Shown: piece after piece, positions 25,304 through 34,043 of the stretch
How the letters are laid out: each line of letters starts with the position of its first letter
Position numbering within the stretch: position 1 is the first letter of the stretch
From: JAEUJM01 sp044221555
Lineage (GTDB): Bacteria; Actinomycetota; Acidimicrobiia; Acidimicrobiales; DATDAH01
Assembly: GCA_044221555.1 (NCBI GenBank)
Contig: JBGAOY010000001.1
Coordinates: 496,001 to 560,000 of the forward strand
Reading direction: 5' to 3'
DNA length: 64,000 bases
The notes under the pieces: model-generated
What the model was told of the DNA's origin: nothing
What the model saw: only the letters and a program-made list of their open reading frames with translations
The model's database searches: none
Position numbers and translations under genes: made by a program

Positions 25304-25504
25304 TCAGTCGGTGACGGGGTGCACCGAGGCGCTGGTGCCGCACCAGCGGCAGGCGACGTCCTCGATCTGCTCGTCGAGCACCTGCTCCTCCTCCACCGAC
25401 AGCTCGCCGCCCACCGTGTAGTGGTGGAACGCCTTGGTGCGACGGGTGCTGGTGACGTCGAAGCGGGTGAGGTTGCCGCAGGCGTCGCAGCGGTAGCGGG
25501 TCAT
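25304..25504 (-). CDS. Small zinc-ribbon protein
   Basis: 66 residues from ATG. A CDAC pair near residue 6 and a CRWC pair near residue 52 form a predicted zinc ribbon (TRYRCDACGNLTRF...ACRWCGTSASV). No function recognised. It is divergent from the DnaQ-UvrC gene, so the LexA box between them could affect both. Confidence 0.7.
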   Translation of the reverse strand: MTRYRCDACGNLTRFDVTSTRRTKAFHHYTVGGELSVEEEQVLDEQIEDVACRWCGTSASVHPVTD

Positions 25505-25572
25505 CGCGGCACGCTCATCAGGGGCATCGGCGGCGTCGGGCACGCCCCGGAGCATACGACCACTTGCGTGAC

Positions 25573-25584
25573 GAACATCTGTTC
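25573..25584. promoter_or_regulatory. LexA (SOS) box
   Basis: GAAC-ATCT-GTTC, flanked by C on each side (CGAACATCTGTTCG). The GAAC-N4-GTTC core is the known actinobacterial LexA operator. It ends 14 bp before the GTG of a nuclease gene with DNA-repair domains, which supports function. Confidence 0.75.
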
Positions 25585-25598
25585 GCTTGACTGGGCGC

Positions 25599-27299
25599 GT
25601 GCAACGTACGTTCGATGACCTGGGCACACCCCTCATCGACGTCACGTTCTGCGTGATCGACCTCGAGACCACCGGCGGGTCGGCCGACGACTGCGCCATC
25701 ACCGAGATCGGGGCGGTGAAGCTCCGGGGCGGCGAGTGCCTGGGCACCTTCCAGACCCTGGTGAACCCGGGCCAGGCCATCCCGCCCACCATCACCGTGC
25801 TCACCGGCATCACCCAGGCCATGGTCGTGCCGGCCCCCCGCATCGAGTCGGTGCTGCCGGCGCTGCTCGAGTTCGTGGGCGACGCCGTCATCGTCGGCCA
25901 CAACGTGTCGTTCGACCTGCGCTTCCTGCGGGCGGCCACCGACCGCAGCGGCCACCCGCCGCTCGGCAATTCGGTGGTCGACACGTGCCGCCTCGCCCGC
26001 CGCCTCCTGTCCGACGAGGTGCGCAACCACAAGCTGGGCACCCTGTCCGAGCAGCTCCGACTCCCCCACCAACCGTCTCACCGGGCCCTCGACGACGCGC
26101 TGGCCACGGGCGACCTGCTGCACGTGTTGCTCGAGCGGGCGGGACGGCTGGGCGTGACCGGCCTCGACGACCTGCTGTCGCTGCCGTCGCTGGCCGCCCA
26201 CCCGCAGGTGGGGAAGCTCAAGCTCACCAACCGGCTCCCCCGCTCGCCCGGGGTCTACGTCTTCCGCGACGCCCGCGGCACGGCGCTCTACGTGGGCAAG
26301 GCCACCAACCTCCGTACGCGGGTGCGCTCGTACTTCTCGGGCGAGCGCCGCCGCAAGGTGGCCCAACTCCTGCGTGAGACCCACACCATCGATCACCTGG
26401 TGTGCCCGGGGCCACTCGAGGCCGAGGTGCTCGAGGTGCGGATGATCCACGACCTGCTCCCACGGTTCAACCGCCAGGGCACGCGGTGGAAGTCCTACAC
26501 GTACCTGAAGCTCACCACCAACGAGCGCTTCCCCCGGCTCTCGGTCGTGCGCAGCACCCCGGACGACGGCGGGATCTACCTCGGCCCCCTGTCGTCCACC
26601 CGCTTCGCCCGCCTGGTGGCCGAGGCCATCGAGAGCGTGGTGCCCCTGCGGCGCTGCTCCACCCGCATCGGCGGCGCCGTGCACCTCGACCGCGCCCCGG
26701 TGCGCGACGCGCCGTGCACCGCGGCGCAACTCGGCGTCAGCACCTGCCCGTGCTCGGGCTCGATCAGCGAGGCGGACTACGGGGCGATCGTCGATCGGCT
26801 GGTGGTCGCCCTTCGCCACGACCCGGCGGCCCTGCTCGACCCGCTGGCCGACAAGATGGAGGCCCTCGCCCGCGACGAGCGCTACGAGGAGGCCGCCGAC
26901 GTGCGCGACCGCGCCGCGGCGCTGGCCAAGACCCTCGCCCGCCAGCGCCGTCTCGACGGGCTCCGCCGTTCGGGCCGGGTCCGGGTCGATCTGCCCGGCG
27001 TCGGGGGCGTGGAGCTCCACGAGGGCCGCCTGGTCCACTCGTGGGCCGACGCACCGGCCGGCGACGCGGCCGACGTCCTCGCGCTCCCGTTCCCGGCGCC
27101 GGCGCCCCTCCCCACGGACGCGGCCGCGGGGGGCGCCGATCGCCTCGACGCCCCCATCCCCCGCGAGCAGGCCGACGAGCTGCTGTGCGTGGCCCGATGG
27201 CTCGATGCCAAGGCCGGTCGGGTGCGCCTGGTCCATTGCGACCAGGGCCTCGCCTCGTCGCTGCCGGTGCTTCCCAGCTACGAGCCCGCCCGGGGCTGA
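25599..27299 (+). CDS. DnaQ-like exonuclease fused to UvrC-like GIY-YIG nuclease
   Basis: 566 residues from GTG at 25599 (a TTG four codons upstream is possible). N-terminal DEDDh exonuclease: CVIDLETTGG, GHNVSFDLRFL, HRALDDALAT. Then a GIY-YIG domain (GVYVFRDARGTALYVGKATNLRTRVRSYF), a UvrC-type Cys cluster (CTAAQLGVSTCPCSG) and a UvrBC-like helix pair (YEEAADVRDRAAALA). Known in mycobacteria (Rv2191 type). It should nick damaged DNA and trim ends. The upstream LexA box implies SOS induction. Confidence 0.9.
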   Translation: MQRTFDDLGTPLIDVTFCVIDLETTGGSADDCAITEIGAVKLRGGECLGTFQTLVNPGQAIPPTITVLTGITQAMVVPAPRIESVLPALLEFVGDAVIVGHNVSFDLRFLRAATDRSGHPPLGNSVVDTCRLARRLLSDEVRNHKLGTLSEQLRLPHQPSHRALDDALATGDLLHVLLERAGRLGVTGLDDLLSLPSLAAHPQVGKLKLTNRLPRSPGVYVFRDARGTALYVGKATNLRTRVRSYFSGERRRKVAQLLRETHTIDHLVCPGPLEAEVLEVRMIHDLLPRFNRQGTRWKSYTYLKLTTNERFPRLSVVRSTPDDGGIYLGPLSSTRFARLVAEAIESVVPLRRCSTRIGGAVHLDRAPVRDAPCTAAQLGVSTCPCSGSISEADYGAIVDRLVVALRHDPAALLDPLADKMEALARDERYEEAADVRDRAAALAKTLARQRRLDGLRRSGRVRVDLPGVGGVELHEGRLVHSWADAPAGDAADVLALPFPAPAPLPTDAAAGGADRLDAPIPREQADELLCVARWLDAKAGRVRLVHCDQGLASSLPVLPSYEPARG

Positions 27300-27326
27300 G
27301 CCCGTCGCCCCGATAGCCTTGGAGGC

Positions 27327-28025
27327 GTGCTGAAGGTGCTCTTGATCGTCACCCTGGTGTACCTGGGGTTCGTCGGCCTGACCGTCGCCGCGGTGGCCAC
27401 GCTCCTGTACAGCCTGCGCCGCCGCAACCGGGTCGCGGCCAAGGTGAAGAGCCCGGCACCGGTCACCTGGCTGGTGTCACCTCGGGCCCCGGCCCGCATG
27501 CACCGGCGCCTGCGCAACGCCCTCACCTCGGCGCGGGTCGCCTACGCACCCGCGGTCGGCGAGGCCCACCCGCAACTGCCCGACCTGGCCCTCACCCTCG
27601 AGCGCGAGGCGGTGATCACCGACCAACTGCTCGTGGCCGCCAGCACCAGCCCCCGGCCCCACCGCCGGCAGTCGCTCCGGCCGCTCCAGGCCCAGGTGGC
27701 CGAGATCGAGCGCCTCGCCCATCAGATCGCCCACACGGCCCGTCGGGCCGGGCCCGCGGCCATCCCCCAGGCGGCCGACGGGCTCCGCGACGTGGCCGAC
27801 CAACTCGAGGCCCTGCGGGCCGCCCAACAGGAGGTCGAGGACGTCGACCGCCTGATCCAGGGGTACCCGACCCCTGCGCCGGCCGTGCCCTCGCCCGCGC
27901 CGGCACCCGCACCCGGCGCCGTGCCCGCGGGCCAGGCCGTCCCGGCGATGCCGCCACCGCCACCGGCGGCCGCCGCACGAGTGCCGGCGACGTCACCGCC
28001 GGCGCCGCCTTTCTCGCTCAGCTGA
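27327..28025 (+). CDS. Single-TM coiled-coil protein with Pro/Ala-rich tail
   Basis: 232 residues from GTG. TM near residues 3-28, then a basic stretch, a helical region with heptad-like pattern (about 75-170), and a Pro/Ala-rich C-terminus (PTPAPAVPSPAPAPAP...). No catalytic motif. It follows the DnaQ-UvrC gene by 27 bp and its last 8 bp overlap the convergent trpD. Function unknown. Confidence 0.6.
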   Translation: MLKVLLIVTLVYLGFVGLTVAAVATLLYSLRRRNRVAAKVKSPAPVTWLVSPRAPARMHRRLRNALTSARVAYAPAVGEAHPQLPDLALTLEREAVITDQLLVAASTSPRPHRRQSLRPLQAQVAEIERLAHQIAHTARRAGPAAIPQAADGLRDVADQLEALRAAQQEVEDVDRLIQGYPTPAPAVPSPAPAPAPGAVPAGQAVPAMPPPPPAAAARVPATSPPAPPFSLS

Positions 28026-29028
28026 AGGCGACCAGGCGCTCGAGCACCCCGGCGGCGCGTCCCTCGTCGATCGAGGCCTGCGCCGCGGCCACGCCCGTTC
28101 CCAGGTCGTCCACCGCACCCCCGGCCAGGAGGCCGGCCGCGGCGTTGAGCACCACGATGTCGCGGTGCGGGCCGGCGGCGCCGTCGAGCACCTCTCGGGC
28201 CGCAGCGGCGTTGACGGTGGCATCGCCGCCCACCAGGTCGGCGGGCGCAGCCGGCGCCAGGCCGTAAACCGTGGCATCGACCTCGTGGCTGACGACCTCG
28301 CCGTCACGCCACTCGAGCAGCGTCGAGGTGGTGGTCGTGGTCAGTTCGTCGAGGCCGTCGTGGCCGAACACCACGAGGGGCCGCTCAGCGCCGTTGGCCA
28401 CGAGCACCCGCAGCATGCGCTCGGCCATGCGGGGGTCGGACACCCCGACCACCTGGCGTCGCACCCGCGCCGGGTTGGCCATCGGGCCGAGGAAGTTGAA
28501 CGCGGTGCGCACCCCCAGTTCCTTGCGGGTGGGGCCGGCGTGGCGCAACGCGGCGTGGAACCGCTGGGCGAAGCAGAACCCCATGCCCACCTCGGCGACG
28601 GACCGGGCGACGCCGGCGGGGTCGAGGTCGATCGACACGCCCAGCGCCTCGTAGACGTCGGCCGAGCCGCACTGCGACGACATCGACCGGTTGCCGTGCT
28701 TGCACACCGGCACACCCGCCCCGGCCACCACGAAGGCGGCGATGCTAGAGATGTTGATCGTGCCGCTGCGGTCGCCACCTGTGCCGCACGTGTCGATGGC
28801 GCCCACCGACGGGTCGAGCACCACCGGGTCGGCCGCGTCGACCATGGCCTGCAACAGCCCGGTGAGCTCGTCGACCGTCTCGCCCTTCATGCGCAGCGCG
28901 ATGGCGAACCCGGCGATCTGTGCGGACGTGGCCTCGCCCGCCAGGATCTCGGCCATGGCCTGGTGGGCCGTCGCCGTGGTGAGGTCCTCGCCCTCGGTGA
29001 GGCTGCCGAGAACCTCGGCCCAGTTCAC
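28018..29028 (-). CDS. trpD: Anthranilate phosphoribosyltransferase
   Basis: 336 residues from GTG at 29028. Family motifs: DTCGTGGD (PRPP binding), KHGNRSMSSQCGSADVYEALG, the RFHAALRHAGPTRKELGVRTAFNFLGPMANP stretch, and DGLDEL. It transfers the phosphoribosyl group from PRPP to anthranilate, the second step of tryptophan synthesis. No other trp genes are near. It begins 7 bp after the whiB stop. Confidence 0.93.
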   Translation of the reverse strand: MNWAEVLGSLTEGEDLTTATAHQAMAEILAGEATSAQIAGFAIALRMKGETVDELTGLLQAMVDAADPVVLDPSVGAIDTCGTGGDRSGTINISSIAAFVVAGAGVPVCKHGNRSMSSQCGSADVYEALGVSIDLDPAGVARSVAEVGMGFCFAQRFHAALRHAGPTRKELGVRTAFNFLGPMANPARVRRQVVGVSDPRMAERMLRVLVANGAERPLVVFGHDGLDELTTTTTSTLLEWRDGEVVSHEVDATVYGLAPAAPADLVGGDATVNAAAAREVLDGAAGPHRDIVVLNAAAGLLAGGAVDDLGTGVAAAQASIDEGRAAGVLERLVAFS

Positions 29029-29035
29029 GACCGGC

Positions 29036-29266
29036 TCACGACGCTCGACGTCGTTGGCGGATGATCCGCCGGCGTTCCTTCTCGGTGGCGCCGCCCCAGA
29101 CACCGTCGCGCTCGCGCGAGCCCAGGGCGTGCTCGAGGCACGCCTCACGCACCGAACAGGCACCGCACACGAGCTTGGCTCGGTCGGCTTCCTCGTCCGT
29201 GGCCGGGTAGAAGATCTCTGGATCGAGCCCCCGGCACGCGCCTTGCTGGTGCCACGCGTGGTTCAT
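29036..29266 (-). CDS. WhiB-family Fe-S transcription factor
   Basis: 76 residues from ATG at 29266. Four cluster cysteines in C-x(n)-CGAC-x4-C order (GACRG...LVCGACSVREACLEHAL), the turn GVWGG, and a basic C-terminus (EKERRRIIRQRRR). WhiB proteins bind a redox-sensitive 4Fe-4S cluster and partner with the primary sigma factor. The paralogue class cannot be fixed from length alone. WhiB is restricted to actinobacteria and their phages, which supports the host assignment. Confidence 0.92.
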   Translation of the reverse strand: MNHAWHQQGACRGLDPEIFYPATDEEADRAKLVCGACSVREACLEHALGSRERDGVWGGATEKERRRIIRQRRRAS

Positions 29267-29311
29267 GGGCGGAGATTGGCACCGACCGTTCACCTGTGGC
29301 AAACCGGCAGG

Positions 29312-29929
29312 TCAGTCGCTGGGGGTGGCGCCGCCGCCACTCAGGTCGTCGGCGAGCGAGGCCCTGGTCTCGTCGGTGAACACCGTTTGGTGCCGGTAGG
29401 CGTCGTGCACGGACACCAGGGCGGCCGGCCCGTGCCGGAAGCGGCGGGCCTGATCGGCGTCGAGGGCGAAGCGGATGTAGTGGACCGAGGCGGTGATGTC
29501 CTCCCGGGTGAGCTGCGCCTCGTGCGCCGCTTCGGGAATGGCCGGGACGTGCTCGGCGTCGGAGCCCTCGCCGAGACGGAGCTCGATGGCCCGCTCGATG
29601 CCGACCAGCTTGGGCAGCCAGGCCATCAGGTCGTCTTTCGAGGTGAGCTCGATGAACAGGGTGGCCGACAGGTGGCCTTCGTCGGGCAGCAGCGGGTTGT
29701 AGGCCGCCAACTCGGCCTCGATGGCCTCGTCGCTGATCAGCTTCTCGATCCGGGCCATCTCCTGGATCTGGAAGCGGATGGTGTCGCGGCACTCGAACAC
29801 GAGGGTGAGGAACGGGCCGAGCGCGACTCGTCGCCGCTTCTTCAGGGCGATCACGTGGGCGCGGAACTCCTCGCGCTCACGCTCGTAGGCGCGCAGGTCG
29901 GCGATGTCGGCCAGGGTGAGTGCGGTCAT
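29312..29929 (-). CDS. DUF3501 family protein
   Basis: 205 residues. LTLADIADLRAYEREREEFRAHVIALKKRRRVALGP at the N-terminus and a central FECRDTIRFQIQEMARIEK stretch match DUF3501. The family is known to lie beside a cysteine-rich Fe-S oxidoreductase and rubrerythrin, exactly as here, with an ATGA overlap with the Fe-S gene. Function unknown, presumably part of oxygen/peroxide detoxification. Confidence 0.85.
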   Translation of the reverse strand: MTALTLADIADLRAYEREREEFRAHVIALKKRRRVALGPFLTLVFECRDTIRFQIQEMARIEKLISDEAIEAELAAYNPLLPDEGHLSATLFIELTSKDDLMAWLPKLVGIERAIELRLGEGSDAEHVPAIPEAAHEAQLTREDITASVHYIRFALDADQARRFRHGPAALVSVHDAYRHQTVFTDETRASLADDLSGGGATPSD

Positions 29930-31269
29930 CGGGTGGACTCCTCCTCGGGGATGGCGTAGGCGCGGGCCAGGAACTGCACCGGGTGGCTGGGGTGGTGGCC
30001 GGTCTCCTGGACGATGGCCCCGTTGGCCAGGTGGCAGTCACCGGCCACGCGGTCGTTGCCGGCCTTCTCGACGGCGCTCGCCATCTTCTTCGCCACCTGG
30101 CGGGACGCCTCGAAGTTCTCCTCGCGGTAGCCCCACGTGCCGTCGATGCCCGAGCACTCGCTGACCACGGTCACCTTGGTGCCGGTGAGCTTGAGCAGGT
30201 CGCGGCTCTTGAGCCCGATGTTCTGGGCCCGGAGGTGGCAGGGGGCGTGGTAGGTGATGGCATCGGGCACGTCGCCGGTGAAGGCGGTGTCGAGGGGTGT
30301 GCCCCCGTCCGCCTTGTGCAGCCCCATCAGGTACTCGGCCGCGTCACGGGTGCGCTCGGCCACCAGTTCGGCGTCGGGCCCGCCGATGTAGTCGACGTAG
30401 TCCTTCTTCAGCACGTAACTGCACGTGGGTTGGGGGACCACGACGGTGGCGTCGTCCTCCGCCTCCCGGAGCGCCGCGGCCAGGACGGCGACGTTCTTGC
30501 GTCCCTGGGCGACGAAGGCGTCGACGTCCCCCGAGTGCAGCCACGGCGCGCCGCAGCACACCTCACCCTCGGGGAGCCGGCACGAGACACCGTTGCGCTC
30601 GCACACCTTCACCAGGTCGTGGCCGATCTCGGGGGCCTGGTACTCGACGATGCAGGTGGGGAACAGCACCGCGGTGTCGGGTCGGGTCGTGGCGGTCGGG
30701 ACGGTCGCCGCCGGCGCCGCCGACCGCTTCTTGAACCAGGTGCTGAAGCGCTGGCGGGCGTAGGGGGGCAGGATCCGCTCGGCCGCGATGCCGAGGGTGC
30801 CGGCCATCAGCTTGCGGGTGCGCGATCCGGGGGTGCCGATGGCCCGGTTGGCCAGCGGGGCGATCACCGTGTTGGCCTTGCCGGCCAGGTCGGTGCGGCC
30901 GAGCGCCTGGTTGGTGAGCTTGGCCCGGAGCGGCTGGCGCTCGTTGCGGTGGCGCACCTGCTCGGCGCGCATCATCAGGCGGGGGAAGTCGAGCTCCCAC
31001 TCGCTCTGGCCCGGGATGTACGGGCAGATGACGTAGCAGAGCTTGCAGTTGAAGCACTCGTCGACCACCCGGTTCTGCTGGGCGGGGGTCATGCGGCCGG
31101 CGTCCTGGTCGTCGAACTCGTCGACCATCTCGAACAGCGACGGGAAGGCCGGGCACAGCTTGAAGCACATCCGACACCCGTGACAGAGGTCGAAGACCCG
31201 GGTCATCTCCTCGCGCAGGTCGGGCTCGTCCCAGTACGCGGGGTCCTGGGGGTCGTAAGTGATGGTCAC
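29926..31269 (-). CDS. Fe-S oxidoreductase (GlpC/HdrD-like)
   Basis: 447 residues from GTG at 31269. Two 4Fe-4S ferredoxin motifs (CHGCRMCFKLCP and CFNCKLCYVICP) and two CCG-type cysteine domains (VCCGAPWLHSG, then a second one centred on HAPCHLRAQ and CSGIDGTWG). The layout equals the GlpC/heterodisulfide-reductase D-like electron carrier. Between rubrerythrin and DUF3501 it likely passes electrons to rubrerythrin. No partner flavoprotein is adjacent. Confidence 0.88.
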   Translation of the reverse strand: MTITYDPQDPAYWDEPDLREEMTRVFDLCHGCRMCFKLCPAFPSLFEMVDEFDDQDAGRMTPAQQNRVVDECFNCKLCYVICPYIPGQSEWELDFPRLMMRAEQVRHRNERQPLRAKLTNQALGRTDLAGKANTVIAPLANRAIGTPGSRTRKLMAGTLGIAAERILPPYARQRFSTWFKKRSAAPAATVPTATTRPDTAVLFPTCIVEYQAPEIGHDLVKVCERNGVSCRLPEGEVCCGAPWLHSGDVDAFVAQGRKNVAVLAAALREAEDDATVVVPQPTCSYVLKKDYVDYIGGPDAELVAERTRDAAEYLMGLHKADGGTPLDTAFTGDVPDAITYHAPCHLRAQNIGLKSRDLLKLTGTKVTVVSECSGIDGTWGYREENFEASRQVAKKMASAVEKAGNDRVAGDCHLANGAIVQETGHHPSHPVQFLARAYAIPEEESTR

Positions 31270-31350
31270 GTCGTCTCCGGAGGGTCGGGGGCGGCCGGCG
31301 GCCACGCGCCGGCGACCCCGCAACGGGCCGCCGGCGCGTGGCGCGTCAGG

Positions 31351-31770
31351 TCAGGACAGGGACTCGAGGCCCTGGGTGAAGCGGCCGGCGTGGCTCTTCT
31401 CGGCGCGGGCCAGGGTCTCCAGCCACTCGCCGACCTCGTCGAAGCCCTCCTCGCGGGCGGTGCGGGCGAAGCCGGGGTACATCTCGGTGTACTCGTAGGT
31501 CTCACCCTCGATGGCCGACTTGAGGTTGTCCTCGGTCGCGCCCACGGGCACGTCGGTGACGGGGTCGCCCACCTCGGCGAGGAAGTCGAAGTGACCGAAC
31601 GCGTGGCCGGTCTCGCCCTCGGCCACCGAGCGGAAGAGGGCGGCGACGTCGGGGTAGCCCTCGACGTCGGCCTTCTGCGCGAAGTACAGGTAGCGACGGT
31701 TGGCCTGGCTCTCGCCGGCGAACGCCTCCTTCAGGTTGTCGTGGGTCTTGGTGCCTTTGAGGTCAGCCAT
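31351..31770 (-). CDS. Rubrerythrin (diiron domain only)
   Basis: 139 residues from ATG at 31770 (an ATG three codons earlier is possible). Ferritin-like four-helix bundle with diiron ligands in two E...E-x-x-H sets (GESQANRRYLYF, EGETGHAFGH, EGETYEYTEM, AEKSHAGRF). The C-terminal rubredoxin domain of classical rubrerythrin is missing, so an external electron donor is needed, plausibly the next gene. It reduces hydrogen peroxide. The start overlaps the Fur-family stop by 8 bp. Confidence 0.9.
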   Translation of the reverse strand: MADLKGTKTHDNLKEAFAGESQANRRYLYFAQKADVEGYPDVAALFRSVAEGETGHAFGHFDFLAEVGDPVTDVPVGATEDNLKSAIEGETYEYTEMYPGFARTAREEGFDEVGEWLETLARAEKSHAGRFTQGLESLS

Positions 31771-32257
31771 TGGCTGCATGCTCCTTTGGTTGTGCTGCTG
31801 TTGGGATCTGGTCGGCCTCGCCCGCGCCCATGGCGCCGTCCTGACACTCCGCGCAGCGGCCGCGGAACACGATCTCGGTGCTGGAAACGATGAAGCCGGA
31901 GCCGTCGGGCACCCGGACCTCGGCGAAGTCCACGTGCAGGTCGGTGACCCGGCCGCAGGCGTCGCACACCAGATGGTGGTGGGGGTCGATGGTCGGATCG
32001 AAGCGGGCCGACCCGGTGCCGAGCTCGAGCTGGTGCAGCTCGCCCATCGACGCCAGGTCGTTCAGGGTCTGGTACACGGTGCGGAGCGAGATGGTGGGCA
32101 TCTCGCTCCGGACCACGGCGTAGACCGATTCCGCCGACGGGTGCTGCGAGCTCTGGTGCAGCACCCGGAAGATGCACTGACGCTGCGGGGTGACCTTCAG
32201 GCCCTGTTCCCGGAACAGGGTGGTCAGCTCCTCGGGCGTCTTCACCCGCCGAACCAT
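31763..32257 (-). CDS. Fur/PerR-family regulator
   Basis: 164 residues from ATG at 32257 (TTG starts further upstream lie inside the operator). Winged-helix N-terminus (LKVTPQRQCIFRVL...HPSAESVY), dimer/metal domain with the regulatory metal site HHHLVCDACG and a distal CAEC, giving the structural zinc CxxC pairs. It heads an operon with rubrerythrin, Fe-S oxidoreductase and DUF3501, which points to a peroxide-sensing PerR role rather than iron uptake. A perfect palindrome lies 10 bp upstream. Confidence 0.9.
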   Translation of the reverse strand: MVRRVKTPEELTTLFREQGLKVTPQRQCIFRVLHQSSQHPSAESVYAVVRSEMPTISLRTVYQTLNDLASMGELHQLELGTGSARFDPTIDPHHHLVCDACGRVTDLHVDFAEVRVPDGSGFIVSSTEIVFRGRCAECQDGAMGAGEADQIPTAAQPKEHAANG

Positions 32258-32267
32258 ATCGCCATGA

Positions 32268-32281
32268 TTGTTGATCAACAA
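32268..32281. promoter_or_regulatory. Fur/PerR-type operator palindrome
   Basis: TTGTTGATCAACAA is a perfect 14-bp palindrome, with a second, partial half-site (TTGTTGATT) 17 bp along. It is AT-rich against a very GC-rich background and sits just upstream of the regulator start. Autoregulation by the Fur-family protein is inferred. Confidence 0.75.
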
Positions 32282-32366
32282 CTCTTGTTGATTAGGACCG
32301 GCGGGGTGGAACGCTCCCCCGCCTCGACCGGCGCCGACCGATCGGGCAGGCGCGTGACCCCCTCCC

Positions 32367-32372
32367 TAGTAT
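32367..32372 (+). promoter_or_regulatory. Possible -10 box of glpD
   Basis: TAGTAT lies 9 bp before the glpD ATG, the only AT-rich hexamer in the area. If used, the mRNA would be leaderless or nearly so, which is common in actinobacteria. No clear -35 element is seen. Confidence 0.35.
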
Positions 32373-32381
32373 GAGGCCGCT

Positions 32382-34043
32382 ATGAGCCGATCCGTGCCCT
32401 TCGACCGCACCGAGGCCCTCGCGCGGCTCGCGGACACCGACTTCGACGTCCTGGTGGTGGGCGCCGGCGTCACCGGCGCCGGCGTCGCGCTCGACGCCGC
32501 GGCCCGGGGCCTGCGCACCGCGCTCGTCGAGCGGGACGACTTCGCGTCGGGCACGTCGTCCAAGTCGTCGAAGCTCGTGCACGGTGGGCTGCGCTACCTG
32601 CAGCAGGGCGATGTGCGTCTCGTCTACCAGGCCCTCCGCGAGCGCCAACTGCTCCGCCGCAACGCTCCCCACCTGGTGAAGATCCTGCCGTTCCTCATTC
32701 CCATCTTCTCCAAGGACGGGCTGATCAACCGCAAGCTGGCGCGGGCCATGGGCAGCGCCATGTGGATGTACGACCTCACCGGGGGCGCCCGCATCGGGAA
32801 GCTGCACAAGCGGCTCTCGACCGACGAGGCCGTGGCGCACATGCCCACGCTCCCCCGTGACCGGCTGGCCGGCGCCTACCTCTACTACGACGCCCGGGCC
32901 GACGACGCCCGTCTCACCCTCACCCTGGCCCGCACCGCTGCCATCGACCACGGCGCGGTGGTGGCCAACGGCGTCGCACTGGTGGGCCTCGACAAGGACG
33001 CGGCCGGCCACGTCACCGGCGCCACCCTCCGGGCCGACGGCGCCGACGAGGAGCTGCACGTGCGCACCCGGGCAGTGGTCAACGCGGCCGGGGTGTGGTC
33101 CGACGACGTCCGGTCGATCGACGAGGGCAGCCACCCCCACTCCATCCGACCGGCGAAGGGCATCCACATCACCGTGCCGTGGGCCAAGGTGCGCAACGAC
33201 ATCGCCGCCGTCATCCCGGTGCCCAAGGACAAGCGCTCGGTGTTCGTGGTGCCGTGGGGCGACCTCACCTACGTGGGCACCACCGACACCGACTACGACG
33301 GCCCGATCGACGACCCCCAGTGCACGCCCGAAGACATCGAGTACCTGCTGCGGGCGATCAACGGGGCGGTGCGTGATCCCATCACCGAGGGCGAGATCCT
33401 GGGCACCTGGGCCGGCCTGCGCCCCTTGGTGAAGGACGCCACGAGCAACCGCACCGCCGACCTGTCGCGGCGCCACAAGGTCCGGCGATCGGCCTCCGGC
33501 GTGGTCACCATCACCGGCGGCAAGCTCACCACCTACCGCGAGATGGCCGCCGACACCGTGGACGAGGTGGTCGAGCTGCTCGGCCCGCTCGACCATCCGG
33601 TGGCGCGCCGCACCCGAACCAAGAAGCTGAAGCTGCGGGGCGCCGACGGCTACGACACCGCGCTGGCCACCGACGAGCACCTGGCCGACCGGTACGGCGG
33701 CGAAGCCGGCGCGGTGCGGGCACTCGTGGACGAGGATCCCGCGCTCGGCGCGCCGCTGGTTCCGGGACTCCCCTACCTCGCCGCCGAGGCCGTGCACGCC
33801 GCCCGCCACGAGATGGCCCGATCGCTCGACGACGTGCTGAGCCGCCGCACGCGGGCCCGGCTCCTCGCCCGGGACGCGTCGGCCGCGGCTGCGCCGGCGG
33901 TGGCGGCGCTGATCGGCCCCGAGCTGGGCTGGTCGGACGACGAGCAGCGCCGCCAGGTCGAGGCCTACCAGGCATCCATCGAGCACGAACGCGAGTCGGC
34001 GGGCCTGCCCCCCACGGTGACGGAGCTGGTCGGCGGTGCCTGA
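32382..34043 (+). CDS. glpD: Aerobic glycerol-3-phosphate dehydrogenase
   Basis: 553 residues from ATG. FAD dinucleotide fold (DVLVVGAGVTGAGVALDAAARG), the GlpD signature KSSKLVHGGLRYLQQGD, the middle VVPWGDLTYVGTTDTDYDG segment, GGKLTTYREMA, and a C-terminal helical DAO_C domain. It oxidises glycerol-3-phosphate to DHAP at the membrane and passes electrons to the quinone pool. Together with glpK and the FGGY kinase it completes a glycerol route. The stop overlaps the next gene by 8 bp. Confidence 0.94.
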   Translation: MSRSVPFDRTEALARLADTDFDVLVVGAGVTGAGVALDAAARGLRTALVERDDFASGTSSKSSKLVHGGLRYLQQGDVRLVYQALRERQLLRRNAPHLVKILPFLIPIFSKDGLINRKLARAMGSAMWMYDLTGGARIGKLHKRLSTDEAVAHMPTLPRDRLAGAYLYYDARADDARLTLTLARTAAIDHGAVVANGVALVGLDKDAAGHVTGATLRADGADEELHVRTRAVVNAAGVWSDDVRSIDEGSHPHSIRPAKGIHITVPWAKVRNDIAAVIPVPKDKRSVFVVPWGDLTYVGTTDTDYDGPIDDPQCTPEDIEYLLRAINGAVRDPITEGEILGTWAGLRPLVKDATSNRTADLSRRHKVRRSASGVVTITGGKLTTYREMAADTVDEVVELLGPLDHPVARRTRTKKLKLRGADGYDTALATDEHLADRYGGEAGAVRALVDEDPALGAPLVPGLPYLAAEAVHAARHEMARSLDDVLSRRTRARLLARDASAAAAPAVAALIGPELGWSDDEQRRQVEAYQASIEHERESAGLPPTVTELVGGA

